A stretch of 64,000 nt of DNA from NCBI GenBank assembly GCA_951230915.1, contig OX579641.1, positions 13,246,254 to 13,310,253 on the forward strand. The letters run 5' to 3'. The notes under the pieces were generated by a model that was given only the letters and a program-made list of their open reading frames with translations, did not search any database and had not been told where the DNA came from. The stretch's first letter is position 1, and every line of letters starts with the position of its first letter. The position numbers and the translations under genes are program-made. Source of the DNA: Antitrichia curtipendula (lineage: Eukaryota > Streptophyta > Bryopsida > Hypnales > Leucodontaceae). Of the stretch, positions 1 through 12,609 are shown one piece after another.

Positions 1-1690
1 TTGCAAACCACTTGACTGATCTAATCATGCATGCTTTGATGAGCAAAAAAGGCTTGGTGCATAAGGAAATATTTGCTATAAAGTTAGTGTGCTTTGGTGT
101 TGACAAAGTGAGTACATTTTAAAGACTAAGGACGGGAGTGACAACTTAGATTTATGAAGGATGGGCTCCATTTTCATTGGTGCTAGTTGTATGAGTTACC
201 TTATAAATCTTGTGGTTGAGACTATGTCAAAATTTCCAATGATCTCTAGGCTCAAAGGCCTCTTCCAAACTGTATATGCCTATTTTTATCAAAGCAACAA
301 ACGTCATACTGAGTTACAAAGGCTTGTTAATCTCATAGAAACTAAAGGTAACAAAATGGTCAGAAATGTAGAAATTTGTTGGATTTCTATGAGGAGTTCA
401 GCAACAAGGATTCTTTTTTAGTATCACACTTTGCTTGTAAGATGGGAGTTGACATGACTTTTGAGCTTGGTACTAAATCACATGTTAGGGCTACCAATAA
501 CCTTGATTTCCGATATAAAGGTGTTACTTTCATTAGTTTGCTTCATTCCCCTTATGAACATCGTGCATTGCTTGATCAAACTTTCACAGGCTTGTAATAT
601 CTTCATTTGTGATTTTATGCAAGCGGTGAAACTGTGTTAGGATGAATTTGCTTGTATGTTTTTTGATGCACCCACTTCATACAACAAGGTCAACTTTCAC
701 TCCTACAATGAACTTGTGGAGCTTAAAAGTGTAGACATTCCTTTCTAGTGGCAACAATTGCCTAAAGATAGTAGCATTTGTCACTTACTATTCAATTTTC
801 AACAGACTCACATATTCTCTTAATGACATGATAAGCAAATCAAGCAGCATCTCTTTGTCACCCAGGAAGAGTTCAATCAAGTGTAAGACAACATTGAGTG
901 TCAATTCTTAGGCAAGCGTTCTCCCTTTGTATTTTCTTTTGTATATTTTTTTTGTTTTTTATATAGGTTGAATGTTTTGCTTCATATTTTTCCTTGGTTT
1001 ATATTCTTGATTCAATGTTTTGCTTTATGTTTTCCATTTTTTAATTCAATAGTTTTGGATTCAATACTTTACTTCATATTTTTTTCCATGTCTTACTTTA
1101 TGTTTTGGACTCAATTTTTATTGATATGGATTATAATTTTTTGTTTTCAAAATCATTTTTAATCAATGTTTTGGATTCAATATTTTTTTATTCAAATTTT
1201 GCTTTGTGTTTTTTAATTTTTTTTAATTTGACGTTTTGAGTCTGTATTTTGATTATTTTCATTGCAGATCTAATTGACTATTGTCTTCCATGACAACATG
1301 AGTGTGGTGGAAATTAAATGTTTTAATAGCTGTTGCTTGAATGCTTCATCACTTAACTTAAAATGCAAATGAAGCTTAAATGATAATTCAATGCTTAAAT
1401 GCTAAAGTGTTCAAATGATTGAATGCTTGATTTTCCGTCAATTACTATGATCTAATTCTTGTGTGCTTGAACTTGTGATGTCTATTGCTCAATGTCTATG
1501 TGATGAATTTGATCGCAAGTTCCTACAACAAGAGCTTTATGATACATTCAAGATCATATATCTATAGTATTAGTGGCAGGACAATGTTGATGACAATTTC
1601 AACCATCATTTGGCGGTGCTCAAGGAATTTTATGCAATGGCAAGAGCTGTGAATAAAGGGCAACTTTTGAATACCAGTAGGAAATGTGAG
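1..1690 (+). pseudogene. hAT-like (DUF4371/ZNF862-type) transposase relic, 5' part outside window
   Basis: Conceptual translation of several frames in turn gives pieces that resemble the catalytic and C-terminal part of hAT-derived DUF4371/zinc-finger-862-like proteins. Around 85-260 there is a VCFGVD-like stretch followed by TNLVVE-like residues. Residues like SNKRHTELQRL lie near 290-330 and KGNKM near 345. An ISMRS-type segment lies near 380-400, and a segment ending in HLAVLKEFYAMAR lies near 1600-1650. Stops and frameshifts separate them, and about 950-1470 is T-rich filler with no recognisable coding. The beginning lies left of the window. It belongs to the same broad family as the split copy at 41-61 kb. 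The family assignment is recognition by eye; the decay is seen directly. Confidence 0.55.
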
Positions 1691-1828
1691 ACGCTATGTA
1701 CCCCCCTCAAACTTTTTAGGGGGGACGTGGCCTGCTGGATGTTGGTGGGCTAGGAAAAGCTCCCTACTGGGCTACCGCTCCCTGCCCGGGCTACTTCTCC
1801 CTTCCTTAAAGTATTATTGGTTTTATAT

Positions 1829-1968
1829 GAATGCAAGCTAAATGTTTGCTTCATTATTTTTTTATTTTTCATGTGTGTTTTGTAATTTTATAGAATACAA
1901 AAGAACAAAAAAAACAAAAAAAACAAAAAACAATGAACCAAACATTTAGCTTACATTCATAAAAAAAC
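1829..1968. repeat. Imperfect inverted repeat (hairpin, possible MITE remnant)
   Basis: The segment at about 1829-1868 (core ATGAATGCAAGCTAAATG) is repeated as its reverse complement at about 1925-1968 with few mismatches. The arms enclose a short A/T-rich loop. I saw no clear target duplication. The stretch just before it, 1690-1810, is a small GC-richer patch with a CCCCCTC...AGGGGG stem but no gene. Confidence 0.6.
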
Positions 1969-2384
1969 AATTGTACTTTAAATTTTCAAGGGAAAAGAAA
2001 AGCTATATATTAACACATGGGGTGGTAGGAGGTAGAACAACCATGTGAAATAAATAAATTAGGATTTGTAGTTTCTCAAGCACTTATAGTTAAGTCAGAA
2101 GTAGGAATTGTGTTTAAGGTGAAATTTCAGGCCTCATTTAGGCATAATAGATTAATTTTTCTCAAAAAAATTGAATTAAAAAAAATTGGTGTATGAAGAT
2201 AAGTTAGATATGCCAAAGTCTCACAATTCTCACAATAATAACACACAAAATCTACACTCAAGCATAATCACAAAACAATGCACAATAATACATTTTTATT
2301 ATAAAGAAATTTGGGACTTATATAATGCCGATGATTATTTCGATTTTCAATTTTTTATAGTTTTCTAAAAAAAACAACCAATGT

Positions 2385-2600
2385 GATGATGAAGGGTTGT
2401 GACCTAAGTCACACCTCATTCACCCAAGTGTTTTTATTTTTTATTTTTTATTTTTTTTCATCCATCCTATGCTAGTAGTCCTATTTACACTTTAAAATGC
2501 AATTTAAATTTAATTTTAAGTTAACTTTTACTTTTTCCTACTAAGGAGCCCCTAATAGGCTAAAATAGTCTAAATTTTTTTTTTAAAGTTTTCTTTCTAC
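2385..2600 (+). repeat. Dispersed repeat family A, copy 1
   Basis: This segment starts near AAGTCACACCTCATTCA, then has a T-rich run, TTCATCCATCCTATGC and TTTTTCCTACTAAGGAG. It is matched in the same order and orientation at 27735-27960 with moderate divergence. It has no coding potential, and its class is unknown. Confidence 0.65.
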
Positions 2601-2692
2601 ATATATATTCTTGAAAACCTTTAAAAATTATCTTAAATGGTTTTTATTTCAAAGTTGGATTTTGATAAATTTTTAAATTTGGGTTAAGCTTC

Positions 2693-2740
2693 TAATTTCT
2701 AATGTAATTTCTAATGTAATTTCTAATGTAATTTCTAATG
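2693..2740. repeat. 12-bp tandem repeat, four copies
   Basis: The unit TAATTTCTAATG is repeated four times head to tail without interruption. Confidence 0.9.
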
Positions 2741-4076
2741 GTTTCTACCAAAAATAAATAATGAATTGCCAAATTCAAGGACATCCCTCAGAATCCATAT
2801 TCACCTCATCCCCATTTTTCAACATGCATATTATGGTTTTATCATAAGGCCTGCCTTCATTCATTTTTGTTGCGTTCTTTGTGTTTTTGTATACAACTTA
2901 AATAACGACTTTTACAATAAGGTGTATAAATTCTATCTATGATTGAATTTTTTTTCTTTCAACATATATCTTTCTATTTCTTTCTCTTGACTTTTATTTA
3001 TTTTAAATCGATATTTTTTATTTTTTCCTCTTTTTTTGGATTATTTTAGAACTATAATCTTTGATTTCAATTACTACAACTAATTAATTTTTAATAATTC
3101 TAGAAGTCAAACAACTATATTCAAGGCCATATTTTTAAATGACATAATCTCATAAGTACTAAATAAGTATCTACTGAAGACCTTAAAATTTCTTTTGGTC
3201 AACTATGCATATTACAATCAACAATATTTGTTTAATACAAAGTAAAAACTCTATAAGGAGGTCAACTTAGTCTCTTAACTATATCCAACAGTTCAAAGCT
3301 TTAAGTAGCAACTTGGAACCTATACTTCTACTTCAAACTTTTAGACTTTGAATACAAATGGCATTCCTCACTTGCTCTTGCTCTACAAATACTCAAGTAT
3401 GGATTTTTCCTACACTCATTTTTCTCTCCTTAAATTAGATTTTTTTCAATTTTAAAGTATTTTTTCTAAACTCTACAATCTCCAATCTACATCACTAGTT
3501 AACTGCATCAGATTTTACTTTATATCAACCAATCTAATTAGCTCTTAATTTGTATTAGCCACCACAATTAATCAACATAATTAGTTAATCTGCTAGTGCA
3601 ACCAATTTGTTAATGTACAAGCTAGATGTGGATTCATGTCCTCATAGCTTAAAGTATTTCCTAAATAATATTCCTTCTCTCTCATTAAAGAAATCAACAA
3701 TCTCTATATTTGAACCAATACTTTATAGGACTATCTTTTATACCAAATATATATTTCAACTTGAAAAAAATCCACCATAAAGAACCAAAACATATTTAAT
3801 ATGCATTTTGAGAACCTTTTCTTATCCTTTCCAACAAGATGGTCCGGAAATAAATCCATCTATTGTCTCATGCTGTTAATTATTTAACTTTTCTCTACTT
3901 CCTTTGTAATCCCTATGAGAAATTTAAATTTATTAATTAAAATATAAACAGATGCCACTCCAAATATTTGAACACAAATTCTATAATAGGCACAACATAC
4001 AACAACAATAAATATTTAATAAGCATGAAATAAAGTTATGCCTACACCCTAAGGAATGAGATCTACAATCAAAATA
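2741..4076. other. AT-rich intergenic DNA
   Basis: I see no gene, RNA or ordered repeat here. All reading frames are short and the composition is T- and A-rich. Confidence 0.6.
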
Positions 4077-4640
4077 CTAGAAGGTCATCTTAGATTGACC
4101 CCCTTTTCCTTGGACTATCCAAAAAGTAAAAAAATGACTTCCCCAAAAAATATGACTAAAGCAAAAATATAACAAGTTGCTCTCCAAGTATATTCCCTGT
4201 CCAAATTTTCCATCGGTTGCCCCAAAAGGAGATAAAATGACTATTACAAAAATATAACCGCAAAATATGACTCCCCCAAAAATATGACTACAAATATGAC
4301 TGACACAAAAATATGATTGAGTGCTCTTCAAACATGTTCTCCACCCAAATTTTCCTTGGGCTACCCCAAAACAAAAAAATATTACTATCGAAAAGATATG
4401 ACTACAAAATATGACTGACACAAAAATATGACTACATAATATGGCTAGACGTTCCCTTAATATTTTCCCTATTGTTCCCTATAAAGTACTTAGCCATTTC
4501 TAATGGGCATATATTATACACCCGTTAAATACTAGGCCAAAATATGACTGACAGTCATATTTCTTCCCAAGATGTTGGCCTTTCAAAATATGACTACGAG
4601 CAGTTGCCAGTCATCCCTAGTCATATTTTTGCAAACATAA
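4077..4640. repeat. Degenerate tandem array rich in AAAATATGACT
   Basis: The short motif AAAATATGACT and variants recur many times. Two longer units of about 140 bp are also visible (about 4158-4300 and 4305-4440). Each contains GCTCT(C/T)CAA, CCAAATTTTCC and CCCCAAAA in the same order. A 114-codon minus-strand open frame here is a by-product of this repetition and shows no protein family. Confidence 0.75.
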
Positions 4641-4659
4641 AATGCAGGTTTTGTGGTAG

Positions 4660-5580
4660 TGAGGCAAGGACAAAACTTTACCGCCAAGTTGATACTTACA
4701 AGAAAAACAAAAATTAAAGCAAAAATTAAGAGTTAAAGCTTTGTCGTATGGGGGCAACCTTAGGGCTAAGCAGGTAAGGATGAATGCTTCGAAACTTTCT
4801 TACTCAATTCTTTTAGTTCAAAGGCTTCCATAAATTGGTTTAGCTTTAGATTTTAAAAGATAAATTAGAAAGTGAGCCAAGACTTTGCCGTATGGAGGCA
4901 ACCCCACGGCTAAACTTGTATAAAGGGACAATAAATCACTAAAGGACCCCTAATTTTAATCCTATAGGGTCAAAGCTTCAACGTCCCAAAAGGTCCTATT
5001 AATGCTAAGACCACACTTAGGCTGTGGAATATTTTAGTCAAAGCTCCGTCGTATAAACACGTTCGCTTAAACTTTTTTTAAATGATAACAAAATGAAAGC
5101 TTCACCATGTGGAAGCAATTTTAGGCTAGGCTTTGTTCAAAAGAAGGGATAACCACTAAAGAGCTCTTAAATTGAACTTTTTAAGATCAAAGCTTTGCTA
5201 TATAAAATGATTTAGCCAAAACTTTGAGCAAATAGGGTCAAGTGTTGGAACACTTTTTGAAGGACATGGGGGTCCCTTCAAGTTGATTATTTTTGCATCT
5301 TGGCATTTTAGGAGGTTTAGTCTCCCAACTTGAGCGTGTTTGGCATTTTGGAAGGATTGGATCCCCAAACTTTGATTTTGCTTGTGCTTTGGGAGGTTTG
5401 ATCCTCCAAATTTTGATTTCTTAAGTGTCTTTAAGTTCATACTAATTCCTAAGGATCTCCTAGCCAAATTTTGGCAATGCTGTTAGTTGGGAACCTTAAT
5501 ACTTGTTTTTGAGTCTTTTAAGTTTGAGTTTTGGAAGGTTTGGTCCCCCAAATGTTGGTTTTAGAGTTACATGATTCTAT
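4660..5580. repeat. Degenerate repeats built on AAAGCTTTGTCGTATG and on GGAGGTTTGATCCTCC-like units
   Basis: Between about 4733 and 5215 a segment resembling AAAGCTTTGYCGTATGGGGGCAAC occurs about five times at irregular spacing, twice followed by AACCACTAAAG- or AATCACTAAAG-like text. From 5280 to 5560 a second theme appears: TTTGG(A/G)AGGTTTG followed by TCCCCCAAA-type inverted halves. No gene was found. Confidence 0.55.
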
Positions 5581-5599
5581 GCTAGCTCCTTGCATGAGA

Positions 5600-6890
5600 C
5601 TGCTCAATTTAGTGGCATCTCTCTAGAGCCTTTGAACTATAAACATGTATAAGTCTATATTTTAAAGTCTGTGTCAAATTCTAAATTTAAGTACTAACCT
5701 ACAACAAAGCTTTGACTTTGCCTTGTGTGACAACATTTTAACAAGTGGTACTTGTCAAGCTTGGTCTATAAGGCAAAGCTCTGACGCTCCCTCTTCGCTT
5801 AACCGTGATTGGTGGTATTCTTCTTTGCTTCACAGATGTCCTTCTAGGTTTGGTCTAGATTGGACCAAAAATGTGAGCAAATGGTCAAAACAAAGAAAAA
5901 AACATTAAAATGGCCAAATTGGCCTCGAATACCACCCCAACAAAGTGTTGGTGGTTTTGAAAGCAAGAAAAGAGGTCCACAAACAAGGAAAGGGGAAGCC
6001 TTTTATACTAGCTCCAAGGACTCTCTCTCCTTTGTTTACCAATAGATATTTTATTTTTTAATGAGCTATTTTTAAAATCTACCTAAATCTACCTAAAAAA
6101 GTCAAACCTACTATTGGACCTTCTCTATCTTTTAAAGAACAACTTGAAATCAAAAACTAATTGCACCATGGTGTTCAAAGGCTCATATTTGATGAAGGAA
6201 CCTCCAACCCCTACTCCAAGGTCATCAAAGCTTGTAACAACTACAAACGGTAAATGTAAGAAAATGTTAAAAATTCCATTAATTGGAATTTGTATTTTTC
6301 AAATAAACTAATAAGCCAGCAGTGATTGGAAAGTTGGTGGGAGCAAGAAAAGATCCTTCATTCATGTCATTTGGCCATCGCAAGTTGCTAATACACTGGT
6401 CAACTCGTTGCCAAGTTATAAATTCTTCCAAAATTTGATGTAGTTGTTGGTTCTGGTATTTGTTGATGTTGAAAAGTCTTAAAACTTGACGGGGCACTTT
6501 ATTAGTACAAATAGACCTATTGAAATTTTTAGTGGGATTTTACCTCAACATGGATAATTTTTAGGAAATTATAAACATGTTTGAAGGGGCTTACAATTGA
6601 CCCTAAGATTTATCCCATGGGAAAACACTGGAATTTTCATTTGTCACTTGTGATAAAATTTAGAATTTAGAATTCATATTTTGAATCTAAGGCCCCATAT
6701 TTGGAAGGAGCAATGAAAAAAATACAAAATTAACATCACACAAAATAGGGGGAAATTTTTACATTAATCCTATGCAAGGCAACGAGGGTGTCAATTCCTT
6801 GGCCCTCCCTTAGATGGATGCAAGGATGAAAGGTTAGCGTTCCCTATTCTACCAATGTTAAGAGAGATAATCATTATATGTTATTTAGCT
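5600..6890. other. Intergenic DNA with a segment shared with the 53-kb region
   Basis: No supportable gene. Positions about 6483-6545 (ACTTGACGGGGCACTTTATT, then TTTTTAGTGGGATTTTACC) resemble 53246-53315 in the same orientation. That suggests fragments of one retroelement, possibly LTR sequence. Short open frames at 5723-6045 and 6114-6497 show no recognisable domain. Confidence 0.45.
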
Positions 6891-6897
6891 CATGTGG

Positions 6898-7060
6898 AAG
6901 GCTGCGAGTTCTCCAAGGTTCCTAGACTCTGAAACTGTTTGGAATTGCGCTGCAGCAGCTGCGTGATGTGGCCATGCGACTGCCACGTCATACCAAAAAA
7001 AATTCAAATTTTTTTGTCCATCTTGTTTTTCCATTTTTCCATTTTAAGATTTTTTTTTTT
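6898..7060 (+). repeat. Dispersed repeat family B, copy 1
   Basis: A GC-rich core contains GGCTGCG, then GCAGCAGCTGCGTGATGTGG and ACTGCCACGTCA, followed by long A/T runs. It matches 25262-25400 in order and orientation. Confidence 0.6.
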
Positions 7061-7442
7061 TTTTTTTTCAAAAGAAACTAAAGTGACAGTGGCCGTTCTT
7101 TTGCTGTTGGGGGAACAACACTGGGAACAAGCTTGAAACGGCCCTCCAGACCCTCCAAAAATCATCTAATGTCCCGCAGCCCTCAAAGTTGTTCCTCCAC
7201 TCCGTTTTGACCTATTTCGTTCGTATCTAACCTTGCTCCCCTTCAACCTTCCTCTACAAGTGCAATTTGGGAGCTCAATTTTATTTCTAACTATAAATAA
7301 ATAAATATAAATATGTTATTTATAATATAAAATATAAAAATTAAGAAAGAATATTTAAAATATTTTTGTATTCTAATACCATCATATAAATTAAATTATC
7401 AATGCAAATGCTTATCATAAAAAACTAAAAAAAATTATTAAT

Positions 7443-7777
7443 TGTCGAGACATGCTTGGCTACGGTGTACTGTCTGTGAACAGTCATCGTACTGTTCCGT
7501 CCATAGTCGTGAACAGTCCACGGTCTACTATAGCAATGCCGTTTCAGATCAACCGTCGTTACGGATCGGGATCGGGACCCTTGGGAGACGATTCGCTCCA
7601 ACCGGCAAGAACTACGTTATAGTACACTCTGATCCTTGGAAAGACAGTGTGTGTGCTTTCACCGAGGTACGTAGGCAGCTTTCTCCACGAAGAGAAAGTG
7701 CGAGTGTCCACATTTGTTAGAGCATCAAGGCTAGATCGATTACACAAGTCAACGAGAGATCTGACTAAGTGTTATCA
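7443..7777 (+). repeat. 5' LTR of the copia element
   Basis: It is 335 bp with TG...CA ends. Near its start it carries repeated and inverted pieces (GTACTGT twice, GTGAACAGTC twice; ACTGTTC pairs with GAACAGT), which may be promoter-proximal U3 motifs. A TATA box was not obvious. Confidence 0.95.
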
Positions 7778-7795
7778 CGTTATCAGCACTGCTTA
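7778..7795 (+). promoter_or_regulatory. Candidate primer-binding site
   Basis: It directly follows the 5' LTR and reads CGTTATCAGCACTGCTTA. The TATCAG core resembles the initiator-methionine tRNA primer site of plant copia elements, but the match is partial, so the primer tRNA is uncertain. Confidence 0.5.
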
Positions 7796-7859
7796 TGAAA
7801 AGCTGAGCGAGAAAGGACAACACGGACGCTTCCACAGAAACCATAATCGAAGAAGAGCC

Positions 7860-10800
7860 ATGGCACTACAAACAGATACAGGCTCTCGTCCAGCGATACC
7901 AGCGGAACCAGGTTTCAGACCACTAGAAGAGGACGGTACAAATTATATCATGTGGATGACAAATATGAAACAATACCTTTCAAGTAAAGGGCTCGAATCC
8001 ACAATTGTCCGTCCACCTACTCCCATCGAAGAAGAACAACGGATGAAGGCAAGAGAAGCCGATGCTACATTAACTTTTGGAAAGTCGGCAATAGATTATA
8101 ATCAAATGCAAAGAGATACTGCAACACTTGCCATCCGTCTAAGACTTAAAGATGACCTCGCCCTCCAAATGTACCACCACGATACACCATACGATTTGTG
8201 GGAAGAAATCACAGCTCGTTTCGAAGCCATGCGAGAAATTACATACCCTGAGACATGGCAAGCATGGTTGAGTCTTCGTCATATGGATTTCGACTTACTT
8301 GACAACTATAAATCAGCCTTATTTAAAATTACAGCAAAATTAGCTTACTGCAAAAGGCCAGTAACTGAGGCAGATATAATCTTTAAGACACTATCTACGA
8401 TGGGGCCAGAAAGAATGGGACTCAGGGAATCATTACTGGCACGAGAATACAAGAATTCACGAGACTTATTTATCTACTTGGCTGAAAACGAAAAATTTAA
8501 TAATGTTGCAAAGGAATTGGCAAAACAGAGACCTGCTGGGACAACCGCAATTCCAGAACTTAACTATACAAGAGACGAACAACAAGACCCAAACAGGAGA
8601 AGAAAACCGTGGAAGCAACAGGTAAAAGGGGCTCGAAAATCAGCGACCCCTGGTAAACAAGACAAAAACACCAATACAAAAAAGAGCAAAGCACGAACCT
8701 CTGGGAAGTGTTTCAGATGCGGGAAGAAACAACACTTTGCTCATGATTGTCGGACTCCAGATGACGTTGTCGATAAATACAGAAAAAATAATAATTTGTC
8801 ACCCTGGAGAGGTACCAGGAAGGACAACAAAAACAACGATAAAAATAAAAAACAGCGCACTGAAAATGACGATGAATACAATTATCTGGACCAGACACAA
8901 TATGATGAAACGAATGCTGTCATGGATGAATCTCAGGACATAGAACAATCTACGATGATACTAGACTCAGGAGCCACGATTACAGTCATTAAAAGTGACA
9001 AGTACTTCACGAAAATGCAATCAGAAAATTACAAGATTGCATCGATGAGCGGTTTGAATCTAGCAGTGCGGGGATCAGGACCTGCTACGTTTGTGCTACC
9101 TGGCGGCTCACGAATATATGCCGAACGAGCTCTTCTTATTCCCACTGCAAGAAGACAGGTCCTCTGTGAAAACGATGTATCAAACAGCGGATACGAGATA
9201 AGTACTCATATCTTTAAGGAGGGCTGCAGATTCAAAACCCTTACCAATGAACACGGTGACTGTGTTGAGAAGTTCTATTATACATCAAACGGCCTCATCG
9301 AATTTGAGATCACAACACACGAATTCATAGCACTTACAGGTGAGATAGCAGACGATGCCAGGCTCTGGCATGACCGTCTGGGCCACCCATCTACCCGAAT
9401 GCTGAAGAATACCTTAAAGTCAGCAGCAGGAAATATAAAGATCTCATCAAAACTACCCGAATCATGTTTGGCATGTTCGCGAGGCAAGCTGATCTTACGA
9501 CCTGCTAAAGAAATAAGAGATAAGGAACTACAGCCTTTTCTTCATCGCATTCAAGTAGACATATGTGGCCCCATCTCACCACCATCAGGACCATTTAGGT
9601 ACTTCATGGTGATGATAGACTCCACATCTAGGTGGAGTGAGATCAATCTATTATCCACCAGAAACCATGCATTTGCAAAACTACTTATACAACTTATCAG
9701 GATGCAAGTCAGGTTCCCAGAAAATAGCGTGAAAGACATTAGAGTGGACGGGGCAGGCGAGTTCACTTCTAAGATATTCCAAGACTATTGTTCCGCACAG
9801 GGCATAAATCTAGAAGTTGCACTAGCGGAGATTCATTTTCAGAATGGGCTTGCCGAAAGCCTGATTAAAAGAATACAATGGATTGCACGTCCTTTACTGC
9901 TTAAGTGCAACTTACCCCTGACGGCATGGGGCCACGCGGTATTACATGCCGCCGATTTGATCAGGTTTCGCCCATGTGCAGGCAGCAAAGTCAGCCCATA
10001 TCAATTAGCAACTGGCAATGCACCTGATATTAAGCACTTACGAAAATTTGGTTGTGCAGTAGAGGTGCCCTTAGATCCCACGAAGAGAAAAAAAATGGGA
10101 CCCCAGAGGAAACAAGGTATTTACGTCGGCAATGTAGGAAATTCATTGATAAAGTATATAGAACCGAAAACAGGGGATCTCTTTCGGGCAAGATTCCAAG
10201 ACTGCCACTTTGACGAGAAATGCTTCCCATCAATGGAGACAAAAGAAGAAAGATCAGCAACGGCTCTTGACATTAATTGGAAATCCGACATAGTTGATGA
10301 TTACAGAGACTCTCGCTGCGATGGGGAAGTACTTCGAATCCTGAGGTTGCGTGAGTTAGCACGAAGGCTCCCCGATGCATTCGCGGACACCCCTGACATA
10401 GTAAAAACTCCATATACCCAAGTCCAATATACACCAGCCCGAATCGTGCCAGACAAGAACCCAGCTAATGTCTCACAGATTCGTCGTAAAAGAGGACGTC
10501 CTTTGGGATCGAAAAATAAACCAAAGATGCCAGTAGGAGTACCCCAGAGTTCAGGGGGAGTACCACAGAGTTCAGGGGGCGACACAACTCACCAATCTAG
10601 TTTTGAAGAAGCCACTGATGTAGCTTTTACTGGTCACGTCTGGGACAGACGGACCATCTGTCGAGATGAAGTTTTTATGCTGCAGACCGTTAATGCTATT
10701 CTAGATCAGGCTGAAATACCAAAAACGGTACCACAAGCAAAGCGATCATCAGAATGGCCTCACTGGAAACGCGCAATGCAAGATGAAATGACGTCTATGG

Positions 10801-12515
10801 CTGAAAGGAAAGTATTTGGAGTTCCACAGCCTAGAACGCATGATATGAAACCGATTCGCTCTAAGTGGGTTTTTGCTAAAAAGAAAGATGCTGAGGGAAG
10901 AACGATTCGCTATAAGGCTCGTCTCGTTGCAAAGGGTTTTACTCAGCAGTTTGGTGTAGACTATGAGTTTACTTACAGTCCTGTGATGGACATAACTACC
11001 TTTCGTTTCCTCATCGCTCTGGCGGTGCAGAAAAACCTTATGTTTCGGCTTTTAGACATAGTGACGGCCTATCTATATGGAAAGCTTGACAAGGAGTTAT
11101 ACATGGAGATACCCGAAGGGGTAGACTCCACTAACTCAGAGGAAAGAACCTCAGTCCAGCCCACGAAGAACTCGGGACAGACCCAGAGACTAGGAATTCG
11201 GGACATGGACGCAAAGTGCAAGGAGCTGAAACGGGGACATAAACGTGTGACGTTTGCCCCCTCCTCAGCTCTTGCAAATGCAAGGAACGTGGTTTCCCAC
11301 CTCAGAAAGAGGAAAAGAGAATCTAATCAGGTAATCCGAATTCACAAAGCTATATACGGTCTTAAACAGTCGGGAAGACTGTGGTACCAAAACTTGACTG
11401 ATTACCTCTTAGAACAAGGATTCAAAGCAAGTAAATACACACCTTGTGTGTTCGTGAACCGCCGAGGTCCACACATCGTTCTTATCGCCATTTACGTCGA
11501 CGACTTGAATATCTTCGGATCACGACAAGCAGTGGAGAAAACCGTCGACCTGATGAAACATAAATATAGAGTTAAGGACTACGGGAGGACACCGCGATGC
11601 TTAGGCATCAAACTTGAGCACTTCCAAGATGGCTCAGTTTTCATGCACATGACTTCTTACACGAACAAACTTTTGGACAAATTTTCAATGAAAGAAGCAC
11701 ATGCAGTGTCTACTCCCCTTATAGTCCGAATCCTACATCCAGATCAAGATGAGTATGGCCCGCTAAGAACTGATGAGGACATACTCCCTTCGGAGTATCC
11801 ATATATTACCGCTGTTATGTCCATGTCGTAGCTAGCCATCAATGTGAGGCCCGACATCAAATTTTCGACTCACTTATTGTCAAGACAAAGCACGGAACCC
11901 ACAAAGCGACACTGGCGTGGTGTCAAACATATGCTTCGCTATTTAAATGGAACAAGGGACTATGGTCTTCTATTCGAAAGAACCTTCGCACCAATCCAGG
12001 GTTATGCAGACGCCGGTTACCTTTCTGCCCCGGAGAAAGGCAGGTCGCAGTCCGGCTATGTGTTTACAATGGGAGGCACGGCCATTTCCTGGAGCTCAAA
12101 GTTGCAGCCCACGGTTGCCATGTCGTCGAATCACTCAGAACTCATCGCGCTGTACGATACAACGAAAGAAGCCGTTTGGCTTCGCAACATGTCACACAGC
12201 TTGAAGGAATTAGCGAATTTTGAAACTCCCGACAAACCGATGCAAATATTCGAAGACAATGATGCCTGCCGGCATCAGATGTCGGCAGGCTTCATAAAAT
12301 CGGAAAATACGAAACATTTGTCCCCGAAAATATTTTATGCCGCTGAGCAGTCAGAAAATGGAACTATCTCGATCGAAAAGATCACTTCTGCTGAAAATGT
12401 AGCTGATTTGTTTACGAAGACATTACCTTCAGCGGCTCATTGGAAGCATATGAAGTCGATGAAGATGCGTTCGCTCGCCGAAGTTCGAAAAGAGAAGAAA
12501 CAATCGAGACCATAG
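7860..12515 (+). pseudogene. copia gag-pol polyprotein with one in-frame amber stop
   Basis: The ATG at 7860 is chosen because the upstream extension of the frame is LTR and leader. The frame is 1,323 codons, a TAG at 11829-11831, then 227 more codons in the same frame to the TAG at 12513. Visible parts: a gag domain; a CX2CX4HX4C zinc knuckle at residues 284-297; the protease DSGA with Asp369; and an HX..CLAC pre-integrase region. The integrase has D567, D630 and E666 (35 residues between the last two). Reverse transcriptase has YVDD at 1212-1215. RNase H after the stop has YADAGY, SSNHSEL and DLFTKTLP. Between IPEG (1084-1087) and the YGLKQSG region (about 1158 onward) lies a basic insertion of about 70 residues. 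The stop occupies a position normally Tyr in copia proteins, by family knowledge. All other motifs look intact, so this copy is probably unable to make RNase H unless the stop is read through. Confidence 0.95.
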
Positions 12516-12598
12516 AAGCGATAGGACCTCGATGAAGAGATACAAAGTTTTTCTAGGTTAAAAGAACTCAAGGGCACGACGCGACACCCACCTCTGCC

Positions 12599-12609
12599 AA
12601 GCGGGGGAG
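12599..12609 (+). promoter_or_regulatory. Polypurine tract of the copia element
   Basis: AAGCGGGGGAG lies immediately before the 3' LTR, the expected place for the plus-strand primer. Confidence 0.85.

Noticed and set aside
7442..7747. Open frames on both strands of the LTRs (and 12609-12914)
   Set aside because: These are LTR sequence, identical in both copies, and lie outside gag-pol.
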